A DNA stretch of 64,000 bases from positions 4,953,782 to 5,017,781 of the forward strand of contig CM045745.1 of assembly GCA_024760905.1 (NCBI GenBank), written 5' to 3'. The stretch's first letter is position 1. Each line of letters opens with the position of its first letter. The DNA is from Plotosus lineatus (Eukaryota; Chordata; Actinopteri; Siluriformes; Plotosidae). The notes beneath the pieces were generated by a model. That model was not told the origin of the DNA, searched no databases, and was given only the letters and a program-made list of their open reading frames with translations. A program made the translations under genes and the position numbers. This document shows positions 32,079-42,202 of this stretch, in pieces.

Positions 32079-33975
32079 CCTTCTCAAAAAATTAGCATAT
32101 TGTGATAAAGTTCATTATTTTCTGTAATGTACTGATAAAAATTAAACTTTCATATGTTTTAGATTCATTGCACACCAACTGAAATATTTCAGGCCTTTTA
32201 TTGTTTTAATACTGATGATTTTGGCATACAGCTCATGAAAACCCAAAATTCCTATTTCAAAAAATTAGCATATTTCATCCAACCAATAAAAAAGTGTTTT
32301 TAATACAAAAAAGTCAACCTTCAAATAATTATGTTCAGTTACGCACTCAATACTTGGTCGGGAATCCTTTTGCAGAAATGACTGCTTCAATGCGGCGTGG
32401 CATGGAGGCAATCAGCCTGTGGCACTGTTGAGGTGTTATGGAGGCCCAGGATGCTTCGATAGCGGCCTTAAGCTCATCCACAGTGTTGGGTCTGGTGTCT
32501 CAACTTTCTCTTCACAATATCCCACAGATTCTCTGTGGGGTTCAGGTCTGGAGAGTTGGCAGGCCAATTGAGCACAGTAATACCATGGTCAGTAACCCAT
32601 TTACCAGTGGTTTTTGGCACTGTGAGAAGGTGCCAGGTCGTGCTGAAAAATTAAATCTTCATCACTCTAAAGCTTTTCAGCAGATGGAAGCATGAAGTGC
32701 TCCAAAATCTCCTGATAGCTCGCAGCATTGACCCTGCCCTTGATAAAGCACATTGGACCAGCAACTGTGGGTATTTGACACTGGACTTCAGGCATTTTGG
32801 CATTTCCTTCTCCCCAGTCTTCCTCCAGACTCTGGCACCTTGATTTCCGAATGACATGCAAAATTTGCTTTCATCCGAAAAAAGTACTTTGGACCACTGA
32901 GCAACAGTCCAGTGCTGCTTTTCTGTCGCCCAGGTCAGGTGCTTCTGCCGCTGTTTCTGCTTCAAAAGTGGCTTGACCTGGGGAATGCGGCACCTGTAAC
33001 CCAGTCCACTGCTTCCACAGATCCTCCAAGGTCTGGAATCGGCCCTTCTCCACAATCTTCCTCAGGGTCTGGCCACCTCTTCTGGTTGTGCAGCGTTTTC
33101 GGCCACACTTTTTCGTTCCCACAGACATCCCAGGGCAGTGGTGGTCTAGTGGTATTGGGTGCTGGATCGCTGATCGAAAGGTTAGGGGTTCGAGTCCCAC
33201 TTTCCACAAGGTTGTCCCCCCCCCCCCCCCCCCCCAGTGCAGCTAACTGGGTTATCAAAGGCCGGTCATGTCTCTCACTGTCTATGGTGTAAGGCATGTA
33301 AAAGAACCATTGCTGACTTTCGACAAGAGTAGGCTGCAAAGCCGTCAGTGTGTTTCCGCCCTGCGATGGCGTGGCGAGCTGTCTAGGGTGTACTCTGCCC
33401 TCGCCTGGAGTTGGTTGGGATGGGCGCCAGCCTCCCCGCGACCCTAGTTAGGATTAAGCGGGTACAGAAAATGAACTGAACTGAACAGACGTCCCACTGA
33501 GGTGCCTTGATCGAGCACTCTGGGAACAGCCGATTCGCTCAGAGATTTCTTTCTGTGTGTTACCCTCTTGCTTGAGGGTGTCAATGATGGCCTTCTGGAC
33601 AGCAGTCAGGTCGGCAGTCTTACCCATGATTGCGGTTTTGAGTAATGAATCAGGCTGGTAGTTTTTAAAAGCCTCAGGAATATTTTGCAGGTGTTTCGAG
33701 TTAATTGGTTGATTCAGATGATTAGGTTAATATCTCGTTTAGAGTAGCTTTTCATGATATGCTAATTTTTTGAGATAGGAATTTTGGGTTTTCACGAGCT
33801 GTATGCCAAAATCATTAGTATCCGTTTTAATATTGATGATTTTGGCATACAGCTCCAATGAAAGCATAAAATTTATTGTTTAATCAAAGACCTGAAATAT
33901 TTCAGTTGGATGAATGAATCTAAAATATCTGAAAGTTTAAGTTTTATCAGTACATTACAGAAAATAATTAACTTT
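32076..33975 (-). mobile_element. Tc1-like transposon with SINE B inside
   Basis: Left end GTCCTTCTCAAAAAATTAGC. The right end lacks its outer 30 bp (after TTTTATCAGTACATTACAG). Minus-strand transposase pieces: QKHLTWATEKQHWTVAQWSK, VLFSDESKFCMSFGNQG, VNAASYQEILEHFMLPSAE. MGKTADLTAVQKAII-type start near 33625. Stops and shifts present. Same family as 54987-55728. Confidence 0.85.
33133..33484 (+). mobile_element. SINE B, full length
   Basis: 12-bp duplication ACAGACATCCCA / ACAGACGTCCCA at 33121-33132 and 33485-33496. Head GGGCAGTGGTGGTCTAGTGG, B box GGTTCGAGTCC, body shared with SINE A to GTCAGTGTGTTTC, then L2-type tail GCGACCCTAGTTAGGATTAA and GAACTGAACTGAA. Confidence 0.93.
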
Positions 33976-34873
33976 CTATCTAATCAACTTTATAAATCTA
34001 AAATTAATGGACTTCAACAGAATGTGCTACACCCCATAAACATACCAACGGATAGACTTCAGAAGAAAAAAAAATGTATTTTTTTTTTTTTTTACTTGTA
34101 GCTAGGTAGGTAATGTAAACTGCACAGGACGACCTTGAACAACTTGAGATATCCCACAATCTCCTTGTTGGGATGAGTGTCCAACTCAAGGGTACAGAAT
34201 ACACATAATGTACTTTTAAGTCTATAGGGGACAGGGAGCAGGGCACTATTTGGGACAAGTCCTGTGTATTTACGCTTGCATTTGCCAATTGCAGCATTGA
34301 GCCAGGCCCGGCTCGGGCGAGCTAAGTTAATGCTAGCTCGCTAGCCATGCTTCAGCAGCACGAGTTATATCATGAGTGGGAGCAAATAAAGATGTTTTCC
34401 CCAAGTACATGTCTCAAATGTTGTATTTGATACTCTTCTACAAACTATAAATACGATATTATGGCATGACACGTAATTAGATTTACATGAACCTTATATC
34501 AATAATCGGCGTGTTAGCAACCCGGTATGCTAACAAGCTAATAGTTCCCATGGCCGCTATCTCCATTCTATTGATGTACATGCTTTAATCCGTAAGTAAA
34601 TTCATTGTAGAATGGCTATCAACAGTAGAACTTTTGTACTAAACAAACATTTCATCAGCAAAATCCGTCACAGCTGGGTAACAGCACTAAACCTCCCAAA
34701 TAGAGAATGAACCAAGCTGTTTAAAATACATTCCCGAGAGAAACTGTGTTCTCTCGAAAAGCCTTAATATAACATTACACAATGAATAAATAAAGCTCCA
34801 AATGAAGTACTGTGGATATAACTTCGTTGCTAGTAAAGTTATAGCGTGTCTTCGCTTATATCAGAAACCTACC
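33976..34873. other. Intergenic, repeat-poor; no gene seen
   Basis: A mixed unique-looking stretch with a short GCTAGC-rich patch at 34310-34350. It may hold regulatory DNA of the divergent pair. No supported coding exon. Confidence 0.5.
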
Positions 34874-34940
34874 TCAGACAGGGAGTGCAGCTGGTACCCA
34901 CAGCAGCAGTCAGTCAGGAGGCCTTATTAGGAAAACAGAC
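34874..34940 (-). promoter_or_regulatory. Candidate abcf2 5' untranslated exon and promoter region (weak)
   Basis: The first coding exon needs an upstream non-coding exon. On the minus strand this non-repeat stretch ends in CTGAG|GTAGGT, a good donor at 34873, and flanking sequence (34300-34900) is one of the few repeat-poor parts of the intergenic space. There is no direct evidence of transcription. The 34940 limit is arbitrary, and other donors exist between 21 and 39 kb. Confidence 0.3.
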
Positions 34941-35439
34941 CCCCCCCCCCCCCCAATCCCCCAGGAGGAGACCATATCTCCATGAATCATGATGATCAAG
35001 TTTTTTGACAATGATGTATCATACACCTATGGCCACTTTTCAGATAAACCTTCCTTGGATCTACGTTCCTGTTTTACTGTTGATTTATAATGTCACTGAG
35101 TTTACCCCCAGCAGGGCACTGGACATGAACACACTGTATGTATGGCACACCAGTATACTGCAGATCATCATCCATGCATGGTTTGCGGAAAGGTACCACC
35201 ACAGGACCACTAACAGTTTGGTAATGGAGCTTTATAATACAGTAGTAACATTGACATGGAAGCATGGCTGAGGTGGTATGTGCAGACCCATCATACCTTT
35301 TAGAGCTGTAAACTTCACACTTGGTCCTACAATGGACTGCTGAGCTGTTCATGGTGTACCGCACCTTCGTAGGAGGTTCCAGCCTCCCCACTTCCCAGAA
35401 GGATCAAGCGCTTGGGCAAATTAATGAATGAATGAACTT
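34941..35439. other. Intergenic, unrecognised
   Basis: Poly-C at 34940-34953. A plus frame at 35005-35271 has no recognisable similarity and is not called. Confidence 0.5.
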
Positions 35440-35790
35440 CAGCCTTGTAGTGGTTAGCATGTCCGAATCTTAGCAAGAAGACCCTGGGTTTGAGTCCCAG
35501 ACTCAGCAAGGGTGTTTCTGTGTGGGGTTTGAATGCTTTCCTTGTGCTTACATGGGTTTCCTTTAGGTATTCTGGTTACCTCGCACAATCCAAAGACATG
35601 GATATTTGGCTAATTGGCTGTTCTAAACTGCCCCTAGGTAGGAGTGCAAATATGAAGGATTATGTATGTTTTGGTGCTTGGATGGACTGCAAGCTCTTCA
35701 GGGTGTTACACGTCTTTTCTCAGAATCGGTTGAGGTAGGCTTCAGCGTTTTCTCCAGGTTTGGTGAAGGAATGAATAAATGATTGAACCT
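35440..35790 (+). mobile_element. SINE F, plus strand
   Basis: Head TTGTAGTGGTTAGCATGTC, B box GGTTTGAGTCC, middle block AATCCAAAGACATGGATAT, degraded L2-type tail GTTGAGGTAGGCTTCAGC. Confidence 0.78.
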
Positions 35791-35853
35791 CAGCCTTTCA
35801 AATTACAAGTGGGTGAGGTTGCTTTAACTGTGAATATACAACCAATCAAAACA

Positions 35854-36001
35854 CCAAAGAGACGATTCATGGGCGTGGTGAAGGAGGACATGAAGGCAGT
35901 TGGTGTAAAAGAAGAAGATGCAGAGGATAGGGTGAGATGGAGGCAGATGATTCGCTGTGGCGACCCCTGAAAGGAAAAGCAGAAAGGAAAAGAAGAAGAA
36001 G
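35854..36001 (+). mobile_element. 5'-truncated RTE LINE, 148 bp
   Basis: A perfect 18-bp duplication (35836-35853 and 36002-36019). It encodes the LINE C-terminus RRFMGVVKEDMKAVGVKEED to MIRCGDP, stop, then GGAAAAGAAGAAGAAG. This shows the true 3' end of the family. Confidence 0.93.
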
Positions 36002-36130
36002 ATACAACCAATCAAAACATTTAATGAAATACAGTACAGGATATATTCAGTTCTGAGATAAGTTGAAAACAATGCACAGGATTATATTAGTACCATTATA
36101 TGGAATATACTTGAGATAAACTTTAGTCCA

Positions 36131-36403
36131 CACGAGTCCAAACTCATGCCACAATGGGCCATGCCAGTGGGTTTTTGCTTCAACTAAGCAGCAGCACACC
36201 TGACTCCCTCATTTAAACTACTGATCAGTGTCTTCAGGAAGTTGATTGGTCAGTCTCTTGACAGAGCACACAGATTGACCAATCAACTGCCTGAAGACTC
36301 AATTTATTTGTTTAAATGAGCAAAGTCAGGTGTGCTGCTGATTGGTCGAAAGAAAAACCTGCAACCACATGGCCTTTTGTGGCACGAGTTTGACACCCCT
36401 TCA
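36131..36403. mobile_element. hAT-like fold-back element
   Basis: AGCAGCAGCACACCTGACTC (36187) and its complement near 36325, and TTGATTGGTCA with its complement, form a long imperfect hairpin. The right edge GCACGAGTTTGACACCCC resembles vertebrate hAT ends starting CAGGGGTGTCAAACTC. Confidence 0.55.
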
Positions 36404-36656
36404 TTTAGTCTGTGGACGGATCATTTGTTAATCATTAGAACTCGATCAGTTGAAACTACGAAGCTGTATCACACACTGCATTTCATGTTGGGACAGAGCT
36501 TCCATGTTTCAAGCAAAGAATGGCACTCACTTACTTTGGCTTTCATTCAGATAAAAAAGAAAGAGATGTAGAAGGAAAAGAGGAAAAAAAAATGAAGGCC
36601 ACCATTACAAATTAAATGACAGTGCTAAGCAATAGTGTTTGGACAAAGTAAACAAT

Positions 36657-37005
36657 CTGTCTTCCTTTCGGCTTTTTCCCTTTTCTCAGGAGTCGCCACA
36701 GCGAATCATCTGATTCGCACGTTTGATTTTGGCAGAGGTTTTTAAGTCGGATGTCCTTCCTGTCACAACCCTTTTTTAGCAAGGGACAGAAACACGCTGA
36801 CGACTTTGCAGCTACTCTTTACGAAAGTCAGCAATGGTTCTTTTACATGCTTCACACCATAGACAGTGAGAGACATGGCCCGCCTTTGATAACCCAGTTA
36901 GCCGCACTGGGGGGGACAGTGACAACCTTGTGGAGAGTGGGACTCGAACCCCCAACCTTTGGATCAGTGATCCAGCGCCCTCTTCCATTAGACCACCACT
37001 GCCCC
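36657..37005 (-). mobile_element. SINE A, full length
   Basis: Perfect 17-bp duplication TGGACAAAGTAAACAAT at 36640-36656 and 37006-37022. Tail to the left, head to the right (GGGCAGTGGTGGTCTAATGG on minus). Confidence 0.93.
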
Positions 37006-37559
37006 TGGACAAAGTAAACAATACCACTCCTATATGTCATGGCAGCCAAAGACTGGATTATGGCTTCTGATGCACAACATCCACTCACACTCCTTTACAT
37101 TACCTTGCATTTGTTAAAAATCAATCAGTTAAAAAAAATTACAAATTCCAACAAATTCAAAAACAGTTTGTGGAGGATCTTTTAATATTACTTCACAAAC
37201 CACCGAACAGACATGATAATTTTAATGATTCATATTAGGTTTTATCAGTCAAACTATTGATTAATTATTCAGGAATATTATATATCTGTCGTGTTCTGAG
37301 CCAAAGTAGTCTTGTGTAATACGGACTTTTGAAGTTCAGATCATGTAGGCAAAAATATGCATTTCATTGTCCAGGTTTCTTCCTGAATGATAATGTCACA
37401 TACAATAGTAAAATGTTTCAGAATCATAACAAAATCACACCATAGCCTCTGACTCCTAACAGAAAAACAGCAGGATTCTCTGAACGTGAAGCATAAACTA
37501 TCAGTGGAGGCAAAAATAGACGTGGATATGTCAAGCGAAAGTTGCTCAGTATATGTCGA

Positions 37560-37788
37560 TCAGCCTCCTGATGAAACCTGCTATCTCCATTTTTACTTTT
37601 TATAGGAATGACAAAATGCTGAGTAAAAAAAAAAAAAAAAAATCAGAATCAGAATCACATCACAATGTTTTATTGATCTCAGAGGAAACTATAACAAAAA
37701 AAGGCAACAGGCTGCATGCTGATTGATGCATGTGCATGTACGAATTAAAAAAAAAGATTAAAGAAAGAAAAAAAAAGAAAAAAGAAAA

Positions 37789-37848
<60 letters not shown>

Positions 37849-37970
37849 TTACCCCAATACAGCTAGATGGAGCCACCAGTTTTTCAAAGAGACTCAAGTT
37901 TTCTTGAATACTGTATATTAATCTCATCTTGACCAAAAATGGAGATAGCCGGTTTCATATGAAGGTAGAC
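37560..37970. mobile_element. Small inverted-repeat element (MITE) around (GT)n
   Basis: GAAACCTGCTATCTCCATTT (37577) and AAATGGAGATAGCCGGTTTC (37937) are inverted copies. (GT)27 at 37791-37845 and A-rich runs fill the centre. The duplication is unclear. Confidence 0.5.
37791..37845 (+). repeat. (GT)27 microsatellite
   Basis: A perfect dinucleotide run within the MITE. Confidence 0.97.
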
Positions 37971-38357
37971 AAATTTTGAACATCTGTGGTTTCACAGACT
38001 CCAACTCAACCGAAGGGATTGGGGAGATGGGTCACCTACCTTTGATCAAATAACAGATTTTTTCTATTATTATTTATGAAAAATACAATTGTGCCGATAT
38101 TTTCCAAACGGTGACTCTATGCCAACTTGGGTAGATGTAAAGTGTAAATGCATAAAATTAGTGTACTTATTTGGGGAATTCCAATAAATCAGTCATAATT
38201 ACAAGCAGAAATCAGATTGCAGGAACGCTACACTGGGATAATCAAAAAGCACTGTAACCATGAGTGAGGGCTGAACAGAAAAAGAACTCAAGAAAACAGG
38301 AAAGAAGAAATGACACTAGTCTGAAATGAAATATAAAATATATAAGGTACAAATACA

Positions 38358-38660
38358 TCTATTCATCTATCCATTTGCTGAACAAATTAATCCTACTTGG
38401 GTCATGGGGAGTCTGGAGCCTATCTCAGCCAACTCTGGATAACGACAGGATACAACTAGAACCGCTCGTCAGTCCATTCCAGGGCTGACATATATGCAAC
38501 TATTCAAACTCACATTCACGCCTATGGGTGTAATTACATTGGTTTAATGTGCATGTCTTTGAACTGTAGGACAAAACCAGAGTACCTGGAGGAAAGCCAT
38601 GCAAGCACAGGAAGAACATGCATGTGGGTAGAACTCCATACAGAAAATCTGGAATCAATG
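38358..38660 (-). mobile_element. SINE F, minus strand
   Basis: Tail CTGAACAAATTAATCCTACT, middle block AATGTGCATGTCTTTGAACT, head lost. Confidence 0.7.
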
Positions 38661-38714
38661 GATGTAGTGATTTCTGAGTCTATTAGATGGAGACAAACCT
38701 TGAATGAAATATAA

Positions 38715-39100
38715 GTCTCCATAATGTATTCATATCCAATTCCCACCCATCAGCTTTTGCATTTCCTATCACATGACCACCACTGACTAGGGAGGGGAGA
38801 AAGCATGCACATGCACCTTCAGTGACATACAACGCCTTACCGGCCTCCTTTCGATCTGCTGTGTATGAGTATTTGGGGACGGTCTAACACACTCGGAGGG
38901 AAAGCGCTATCCGCCCCTTGTATGAATGAGCTCACAAGATGCTCATGATTGGCGTGTGAGTGTATACCATCCCTCCCTCTCTCCCTCTCTTGAGAGCTCA
39001 ACCAATTAGCTCCCATAGGCTCCCAGCGACAGATGGCTGTGGAATTAAAAGGCAAGATTCGAACTTGCGATCTCTGGGCTAATCATCGCGCACCTTGTTG
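38715..39100 (-). mobile_element. SINE E-like repeat, best-preserved copy
   Basis: Tail TATCCAATTCCCACCCATCA, then ACACACTCGGAGGGAAAGCG, and on the minus strand a tRNA-like head with GATTAGCCCAGAGATC and B box GTTCGAATCTT. Confidence 0.65.
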
Positions 39101-39139
39101 ATGACAGAGCCAACATTCTAAAATAATACTAAAAATATT

Positions 39140-39475
39140 CACCGTACTGCAAGAAGGTCCTGCGTTCAAGTCTGGGGCTCTGTGAGGGTGTTTCTGAGTG
39201 GAGTATGCATGTTCTCACCATGCTCGTGTGGCTTTCCGCCAGGTGTTCTGGTTTCCTCTCACAGTATAAAGACATGCACATTAGGTTAATTGGTTGTTCA
39301 TATTGACCATAGGGGTGAATTTGAATGCGCGCATGTGTGTGCATGTGTGTGTCCTGCAATGGCTTGGTTTGGTGAGCCGTTCAGGGTGTACCCCACCTTC
39401 GCCCAGTGTTGGCTGAGATACACTCCAGCCTCCTTGCAACCCTAATAGTAGGATTAAGTGGTTCAGCAATTGACT
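39140..39475 (+). mobile_element. SINE F just upstream of chpf2
   Basis: Head remnant TGCAAGAAGGTCCTGCGTTC, middle block ACATGCACATTAGGTTAATT, L2-type tail TAGTAGGATTAAGTGGTTCA. Confidence 0.75.
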
Positions 39476-39479
39476 ATGA

Positions 39480-40513
39480 GAATCAGTAAGCAGGGTCTCG
39501 TTTTCTTGCCTGGAAAGTACAAACCAACATTTATGACAGATCAGAGCGGAACCTTTGTGTTCGGGTCTTGTTTTTGGAGGACGACTGTGTGCGCCGAGCC
39601 CGCCCCCCCCACCCCCACACTCCCCTCAACCCTAATGTAAGTCGTGTAACGGTGTTTCTGGCTCGGAATATTTACCTCAGTCCATATTTATTGCATGTGT
39701 TTATAGACGTGTATTTTTATATTAATTAATGATTCTGACAGTCGGAGATAGACGAATAGATACAGAGAGTTAGAGACTTATTCGTCAGCTTGTTTTTTTT
39801 TGTTGTTTTTTGATGAACGGTGTGATGAGTTAACGGTACCGTAAACGGTAAGAGGAGCCGCTGGCTCTGATAAATAACGGATCTAAGTGATCATTAAAAA
39901 AACGTCCCTGATATTTAAAGATGTTTTTGCTATGACTGTTGGTTCTTCTGTTAAAAAAACCAAAGCGTGTATAATTTTAATAGGTTTACTAATGTGGATA
40001 AAAACAACATTGCTTGTAAATACCGTGTTTATTTCAGTTTAGTGACTGTTAAAATTCGTTCGGTGTAATGTTTGTTTGTTTGTTTTCCTGATTAAACTGT
40101 CATTAGTGACGTGTATTTGCTACTTCTCCTTGTGGCTGCTTCAAATCAGGAAGAAGAAAATACCCGAGGGATCCACCGAGAGCTTTTCCTGGGTGGTTAT
40201 AGGTTTAAAAATGGACCTGTCGTGAAACACACTTTGTATGTTTAATATTGTTTTATCTGAAGAGAATGTACACTGGGCCAACAACACCTCAAACTGTGTC
40301 TGACACCCATGCACATCACACTGCACTGGTGGATGTGAGTCAGGAATGAGACCTGTCCCCTTGAGCAGAGCCTGGTTTCCTGCTTTCATTCACAAGGTAT
40401 TTCTCTGAACTGGGACTTGGAGTGACTGGAAAAAGCAAAGCTGCCCCTGCCAGCCAGACGACTCCAGAGTTCTCAGAGGACACTTGGACCATCGTCTTGC
40501 TCCACTTTCCATC
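39480..40513 (+). promoter_or_regulatory. Probable chpf2 promoter and 5' UTR
   Basis: This is a repeat-poor kilobase directly upstream of the chpf2 ATG. It contains a C-rich stretch (39599-39627), a donor-like CCTAAT|GTAAGT at 39637, and an acceptor-like TGCTTCAAATCAG ending at 40149. A two-exon 5' UTR is plausible (first exon ending 39636, second starting 40150). This is inferred from splice-like signals only; a continuous UTR is equally possible. Confidence 0.4.
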
Positions 40514-40788
40514 ATGCGCCTGTCCCCTTTCCTGTCTGTTTTCCGGCCAGCCCTGCCTCTCATCCTGGGCTTGTCTTTAGGTTGTAGTCTCAGTCTTCTT
40601 ATGGTGTCATGGACGCAGGGGGACGTGGACGAGGTCTGCAGTGATCAAGTGCATCGTGAATTTCTTCAGGGTGATAATGCTGCAGAACCCAAGAGGTCAG
40701 ACGGAGCTGGGGAGAGGAACGAGGATTTCCAACCTCGTATTGTGCCCTATCACAAGGACCCCAACAAACCACATAAGAAAGTGCTCAG
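40514..40788 (+). CDS. chpf2: chpf2 coding exon 1 (residues 1-92)
   Basis: MRLSPFLSVFRPALPLILGL begins the signal anchor. It is followed by a variable acidic stem and the conserved DFQPRIVPYHKDPNKPHKK. Donor CTCAG|GTCAGT at 40789; phase 2. Confidence 0.93.
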
Positions 40789-42171
40789 GTCAGTGAAACA
40801 GGCGAAAAATAATTCAATGGGTTTGTTCTGATACTCAGCAAATAAGGGATTCAGCAGTTAAGAATTAAATGGAGTGAAGATTGCGAGTTCAAAACTTCCT
40901 AACACTTCCTTTAGCTTTTAATTACAGTGGACTCTAGTACAGTGGTACCTTGACTTATGAAATGAATCCAAAACCAATTAATCCATTCCAACCCCATCCC
41001 AAACTCATGTAACCTGACACAAGCACATATATTTGACCTAATATATTAAAGATAAACATGTAAAAAGAATAAATATTTCATAATAATAATACATGTATAT
41101 TAACATTAATAATAATTAATAATAAATAATAATAAAACAAGAATGAACAATAAGTCAACTAACCCTTCCAATGATCAACTGCGGCAAAGATGTCACGTGG
41201 ACACGAAGATGTTACGTGGGCATGCATGAGGTGGTACGTAACAGAGAAGGAGGAGGAGAAGTTTGTGCATGTGCATGCTACAAGTTCCAGTGAGGAAAGG
41301 CTCGTTGTGAGCTCCCAGAAGGCCAGTGCTTCTCAAATAGTGTGTGTGTGGGGGTGATGCCAGGAGGGGCGCGTATGACCCTGGGGAACATGTTTTTTTG
41401 CTGTACTGTACTAGAATTAAGTGTAATTGTGCATCGTCTACAGTAGGTGGCAGTGGCACTCTCATTGTGTTCCCTATGGTGTAGATGAAAAAGCACTGAG
41501 CAAATGATATGAAGTACAGTAAACACTATTTATAGTTGAGCGTGGGGCGCTAAGGGTCGGGGGTGGGGGGTGGGGTTCTTCCTATACAGGCGTCATAGAA
41601 AATAATTGAGAAGCACTGCACAAGGCATTCTCGGAGCGCAGAGGAATACTTCTTCTTTTCCTTTCAGACGTTCACTTTTTTTTTCTCAGGGGTCGCCAAA
41701 GCGAATCATCGCATGTTTGATTTGGCAGAGGTTTTTACGTCGGATGCCCTTCCTGACACAACCCTTTAGCAAGGGGCAGAAACACATTGATGGCTATGCA
41801 GCTCCTCTTAACGAAAGTCTACATGAACCTCTCACCATAGACAGTGAGAGACACGGTCGGCTTTTAATAACCCAGTTAACTGCACTGGAGGGACAGTGAC
41901 AACCTTGTGGAGAGTGGGACTCGAACCCCTAACCTTAGGTTCAGCGATCCAGTGCCCTTTACCACCAGGCCACCACCGCCCTGGAGCGCGGAGGAATACA
42001 AGTGGAAGAATACGAGGCTAATTGGCCCAGAAATGCCATTTCCCCAGCAGAGCTTGTAAATCAAAATTTTGCTCGTTGGATAGGGGCAGATTTTTGGTGG
42101 GATTGAAGCTCGTATCATGGAAAATTCATTGTAAACTTGTAAGTCAAATTACCACTGTAATTGGATTGTGT

Positions 42172-42202
<31 letters not shown>

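Larger units (their letters stand above)
40940..42157. mobile_element. Second copy of the pogo-like composite
   Basis: Ends CAGTGGTACCTTGACTTATG and GTAAGTCAAATTACCACTG with TA duplications (40938-39, 42158-59). It holds the same hAT MITE at the matching place and an independent SINE A. Confidence 0.8.

Noticed and set aside
35005..35271. Possible host exon on the plus strand
   Set aside because: No recognisable family features, no supporting splice sites, and a low-complexity setting; left unannotated.
40484..40513. Earlier start for chpf2 upstream of 40514
   Set aside because: There is no ATG in that frame there. MRLS at 40514 matches the family start and leads into the signal anchor.
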